A stretch of DNA of 23,101 nt from Alectoria sarmentosa (taxonomy: Eukaryota > Ascomycota > Lecanoromycetes > Lecanorales > Parmeliaceae), in assembly GCA_009733775.1 (NCBI GenBank), contig WOGZ01000437.1, positions 1 to 23,101 of the forward strand, read 5' to 3'. The notes beneath the pieces are model-generated. The model made no database searches. It worked only from the letters and a program-made list of their open reading frames with translations, and was not told the DNA's origin. Position numbers and translations under genes: made by a program. Positions 20,011-23,101 of the stretch are shown piece by piece; the stretch's first letter is position 1, and every line of letters begins with the position of its first letter.

Positions 20011-22060
20011 ACACGAGTATTAAAACTTTAAAAAATTATGAAAATTATTATATTCGAATATTAATCGAATTATATGCTGATATCATATATGAAAAAAGTT
20101 AAATAACGTTTTAACATTTTATTATTAAATAAATATTAAATCTTTTTACTCACGTTTATTATACGATCGTATAAAATCTTTTTTCACTTTTTTTATAATC
20201 TCTTTTTTTTTTATAATCTCTTATTATTATAATCGCTCGATTAAAAATTTCATCAAAATTATTATTATAAATTAAACTTTCTTTATAATTGAAGTTTATA
20301 TAATAATTAAAAATAATAATGCAATTGCTAATTCAACGAAAGAGTTTATAAACATTTTATATTAAAAATTATGTTTTATTCAATAATTAAGCATTCGTTT
20401 TAATGTATAATTTAATGAATTTAATTTATTCTTTTTGATGAGATCACATATTTATCAATTATAAAAACGTTTTACGACGCTTTTAAATCGATTATGCTTT
20501 TTGAATAATTCGTTAATAAATTTATCAAATTGAAAAAGCATAAATATGTCGTTTTAATTAATAATATAATGAAATTGTTTTTTGTTAAACTTGTGAAATA
20601 TTCTTTAAACTTAAATCCTTCATTATTTGATTAATTTTTTTTTGATAACATTAGGGTTTTTTTATATGTTATACATATAATCGTTAAATAGCTTTTATAA
20701 TAAATTCGTAACATCGATTTTTGAATTGAATCGATATTAACGCTCTTCAAACTGAGAGTTTTTTAATATAATTCATTCAATTATTATATTAAACGTGATA
20801 TTATCGTTTTTTGAATCGTTTTCGAGCGCACACGTAGGCCTAATTATTTTAAAAAATACACGCTCAAAATCGAATTTTAAAGCACGATCAAAATCAAAAT
20901 CTTCAAACTTCGAAAACTTTAAAGATTTGAAAAATTTAAAAAACTAAGTTGATGAAATTATATAATCTCTTCTTCGATTCTTTCATTATCTTTTTTTTAA
21001 AACTTACGTAATCTCATTATCTCGCGCATTTAAAATAACCTTTATTCGCTTATATTATAACGATTTTTATTATATAAATCTTTGAAACGCAAGCTTCGTT
21101 TGTGTAAAAAGTTTATAAAAATTAATGAATTTATTTTTTATACGAGCGATAACCGATTTATATATAATAAATAATAAATCAATTAATTATTAAAAATCTT
21201 TTGTTTCGATAAGATTGTTTCGTATATAAAAGTTAATTAACTTTTTATATCGTTAATGAAAATATATATTCTCAATTTAAATTGTTTTAACGTTTTTTAT
21301 TATTTTCATTTATATTTTATAATAATAAAAAAATTCGAATATCGTGATAAAATTATTAATGTAATCTTTTAACTTCTCTTTAGCGATTTTCTTATATTAA
21401 TTTAATATTCAACGTAAGATAAAAAATATTATATAAACAATAACATCGCGTAATATAAATTTATGAAATTTTATTAACAACGCAATTTTTGTATTCTCAA
21501 TATTATTAATATAATTATTTCGTTAAAATGAAAAAAACTTTACGACATTTATAATAACGATTTAAAAATCTTTTATTTAAATTTAATTCACGATTATATA
21601 AAAATAAAAGTGAAAATTTTTTTATTGATTGAGAATTTAAGTTCTCTTTTCAAAATCGTATTATTATTTTTACTTTTCGAAATAACGATATTTTAAAAAT
21701 AAAACTTTTTATTAATATAACATTAAATAAATTTAATTCAAAATGAAATAATTTATATCTTCGTCAAATAAATATAAATTGCGAAATCATAACGATTATA
21801 AATCTTTTAAAAAAAATTTCATTTAATCTTAAAAATAATCACAATAATTGCGTATATAACTTGAAATCAATAAACGTAAAATTTAACTTAATTCTCTTTA
21901 ATGTAAAAACGCGATTTATATTTAGCGATAACGTTTTTATTAATATATTAAACACACAATATATGCTTAAAATCTATGTTAAAAGATATATAATGAATAT
22001 CGTATATAAGTTAATTAAGTATATAAGAAACACGAGAGAATCGTGTTTTTAAGCTTATTC
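20011..22060. other. AT-rich tract, no assigned gene
   Basis: RIP-type composition continues, with milder damage near 20400-20900 where TpG survives. A minus-strand stretch at about 20400-20640 reads like decayed coding sequence (FINELFKKHNRFKSVVKRFY, with NNEGFKFKEYFTSLTKNN upstream in another frame), but I cannot name a family. A 63-codon + strand frame at 21861-22052 has no recognisable motif and I do not call it a gene. Confidence 0.6.
22028..22048. terminator. hairpin followed by T run at the AT/GC boundary
   Basis: AAACACGA and TCGTGTTT form an 8-bp stem with a 5-nt loop, followed by further T. In a bacterium this would be called an intrinsic terminator. In a presumed fungal nucleus that reading is doubtful, so it is recorded only as an inverted repeat lying just before the sharp rise in G+C. 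Confidence 0.35.
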
Positions 22061-22085
22061 GTTAAGATAATGTCAAGACACGGTT

Positions 22086-22109
22086 GATCTTAAGGCCGGC
22101 CTTAAGATC
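22086..22109. repeat. perfect 24-bp palindrome GATCTTAAGGCC / GGCCTTAAGATC
   Basis: The two 12-nt halves are exact reverse complements, centred on GGCCGGCC. It is the first GC-rich sequence after the AT isochore. With two further related 12-mers after it, it forms a series of four (see next entry). Confidence 0.95.
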
Positions 22110-22133
22110 GGCCTTAGGGTTGACCTTACGTAC
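22086..22133. repeat. series of four related 12-mers
   Basis: GATCTTAAGGCC (22086), GGCCTTAAGATC (22098), GGCCTTAGGGTT (22110) and GACCTTACGTAC (22122) follow one another at exact 12-bp spacing. The second to fourth share G(G/A)CCTTA, and the first is the inverse of the second. ACGTACGT (22128-22135) overlaps the end. It could be a cluster of binding sites or an element end; no known motif was recognised. Confidence 0.75.
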
Positions 22134-22160
22134 GTTACGCAGGAGGCTGGTTTTCAACAT

Positions 22161-22217
22161 TCCCCTACAGCGTCAGAAGATAACGTATACGATTATCATA
22201 ACACTCCCCTACAGCGA
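22161..22217. repeat. paired CCCCTACAGCG motifs leading into the array
   Basis: CCCCTACAGCG occurs at about 22162-22172 and again at 22206-22216, and a trimmed form (GCTACAGCGATACG) recurs at about 22405. CCCTACA is the inverse of the TGTAGGG inside each array unit, so these can pair with array units. Confidence 0.7.
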
Positions 22218-22617
22218 TACGTTACGATGCCCTGATGTAGGGACTTTTTCCGCTTTGTAGTACGGGAAGCTCAATAAGAATTTGAGAGATGTCGCCCTGA
22301 TGTAGGGACTTGTTCCCCTTTCTGGTACGGGAACCCAATTGGAATTTGGGAATTGTCGCCCTGATGTAGGGACTTGTTCCCCTTTGTGGTACGGGAATTC
22401 AATTGCTACAGCGATACGTTACGATGCCCTGATGTAGGGACTTTTTCCGCTTTGTAATACGGGAAGCTCAATAGAAATTTGAGAGATGTCGCCCTGATGT
22501 AGGGACTTGCTTCCCTTTTTGATACGGGAACCCAATTGGAATTTGGGAAATGTCGCCCTGATGTAGGGACTTGATCCCCTTTGTGATACGGGAAGCCCAG
22601 TAGTAATTTGGGACTTG

Positions 22618-22636
22618 ACGCCCTGATCAGGGGCGT
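22618..22636. repeat. near-palindrome ACGCCCTGATCAGGGGCGT, copy 1
   Basis: The sequence is palindromic around TGATCA except for one missing C. An identical copy lies at 22761-22779. In both it replaces the standard CCCTGATGTAGGG core. CCCCATGGGG, a perfect 10-bp palindrome, follows at 22640-22649. Confidence 0.85.
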
Positions 22637-22760
22637 GATCCCCATGGGGAGCCCAGTTCGAAGTAGGGATTTGTTCCCCTTGATGGTACGGGAAGTTGCC
22701 CTGATGTAGGGACTTGATCCCCTTTGTAGTATGGGGAGCCCAGTAGTAATTTGGGACTTG

Positions 22761-22779
22761 ACGCCCTGATCAGGGGCGT
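22761..22779. repeat. near-palindrome ACGCCCTGATCAGGGGCGT, copy 2
   Basis: Identical to 22618-22636 and preceded by the same AGTAGTAATTTGGGACTTG context, showing that a longer block (about 22600-22636 and 22742-22779) was duplicated. Confidence 0.85.
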
Positions 22780-22980
22780 TTCCCGTATTGTTTTGGGAAA
22801 CCCTTGAGACTTGATCCTCTTGTTTGTGAGGAGCCCGATGGATTTGGGACTTTTTCCCCTTTTTATTATGGGGAGCTCAGTAGAAAGTAGGGATTTGTTC
22901 CCCTTTTTTGTCATGGGGAGCCCGTTGGATTCGGGACTTGATGCCTTATGCGTAGGGATTGGATATCCGTACGCAGGGAC

Positions 22981-23088
22981 TTGGAAGGATACGATGTCCG
23001 ATGGTATGGGACGGAATGCCCTGTGTGAAGGGACTCGGAAGGATGGGATGTCCGATGGTATGGGACGGAATGCCCTGTGTGAAGGGAC
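22981..23088. repeat. two tandem copies of a 54-bp unit
   Basis: 22981-23034 and 23035-23088 differ by only a few bases near their start (TTGGAAGGATACG against TCGGAAGGATGGG). Both contain GATGTCCGATGGTATGGGAC and GCCCTGTGTGAAGGGAC. The second motif is a variant of the array core (CCCT...AGGG), so this is a derived higher-order unit. The array continues out of the window. Confidence 0.9.
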
Positions 23089-23101
23089 TTGGTTCGATAT
23101 T

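Larger units (their letters stand above)
22205..22975. repeat. tandem array of about 65-bp units built from CCC/GGG hairpins
   Basis: The core CCCTGATGTAGGG starts at 22230, 22295, 22359, 22427, 22492, 22556 and 22699. A variant, CCCTGATCAGGGGCG, starts at 22621 and 22764. Spacing is mostly 64-68 bp. Each unit holds three short inverted repeats: CCCTGATGTAGGG, TTCCC...CGGGAA and a CCCAATTGG...TTTGGG type. Units 1-3 and 4-6 also repeat as a block of about 197 bp. From about 22800 units become irregular but keep the TCCCC...GGGGA pattern. CpA and TpG are frequent, so there is no RIP. Minus-strand frames at 22406-22645 and 22627-22914 are translations of the repeat and are not called genes. Confidence 0.9.

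Noticed and set aside
21861..22052. A 63-codon + strand frame next to the AT/GC edge
   Set aside because: No recognisable motif, no codon signature beyond AT bias, and length within chance for the milder AT region; kept only as a remark.
1..22060. Mitochondrial or Plasmodium-like AT-rich genome
   Set aside because: Transition-only LTR differences, CpA/TpG loss with CpG sparing, and retroelement frames with Trp, Arg and Gln turned to stops point to fungal RIP; no mitochondrial genes, tRNAs or long AT-rich exons were seen.
22406..22914. Two overlapping minus-strand frames (79 and 95 codons) that could be read as a repeat protein
   Set aside because: They are translations of the hairpin array, where unit lengths not divisible by three shift the frame between units; the pattern is conserved as DNA pairing, not as protein.
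22205..23101. CRISPR array
   Set aside because: Units lack constant repeats separated by unique spacers of uniform size; the whole unit is repeated and no cas genes are present.

Overview
This window looks like a nuclear AT-isochore of a filamentous ascomycete (Pezizomycotina) that has been heavily mutated by RIP (repeat-induced point mutation). About 22 kb is extremely AT-rich (by eye about 12-18% G+C, not computed). The C and G that remain sit mostly in CpG. CpA and/or TpG have been converted to TpA, which is the expected product of C-to-T mutation in a CpA context. No intact protein-coding gene, tRNA or rRNA was found. What can be read are transposon remains whose reading frames persist through many RIP-made stop codons.

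Layout. 1-2450: AT-rich, with one unidentified 87-codon frame. About 2451-4406: a short LTR element on the + strand, LTR - gag - LTR, with a readable Gag frame and no pol (resembling a TR-GAG). 4416-9174: saturated AT-rich DNA. About 9175-10330: repeat block copy R1. 10331-13061: saturated AT-rich DNA. 13062 to about 18293: a Ty3/gypsy chromovirus on the minus strand, read from high to low coordinates as gag (5'-truncated), aspartic protease, reverse transcriptase, RNase H, integrase, chromodomain, polypurine tract and 3' LTR. About 18290-20010: repeat block copy R2, in the same orientation as R1 but longer, with an internal tandem duplication and a long hairpin. It abuts the truncated gag end. 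20011-22060: AT-rich, unidentified.

At about 22060-22080 the composition changes abruptly to roughly 50% G+C. The last kilobase starts with a perfect 24-bp palindrome inside a run of 12-mers. It continues as a tandem array of about 65-bp units, each made of successive CCC...GGG hairpins, and ends with two copies of a 54-bp repeat. This part shows no RIP signature.

The mutations record different RIP histories. 4.4-9.1 kb and 10.3-13.0 kb are depleted of both CpA and TpG. The 2.6-4.2 kb element keeps CpA but has lost TpG. The 13-17.5 kb element shows the opposite on the + strand. In both elements the excess is G-to-A on the coding strand. In the gypsy element this changed the first Asp of the reverse transcriptase YLDD box and all three integrase catalytic acidic residues, so neither element can encode active enzymes here.
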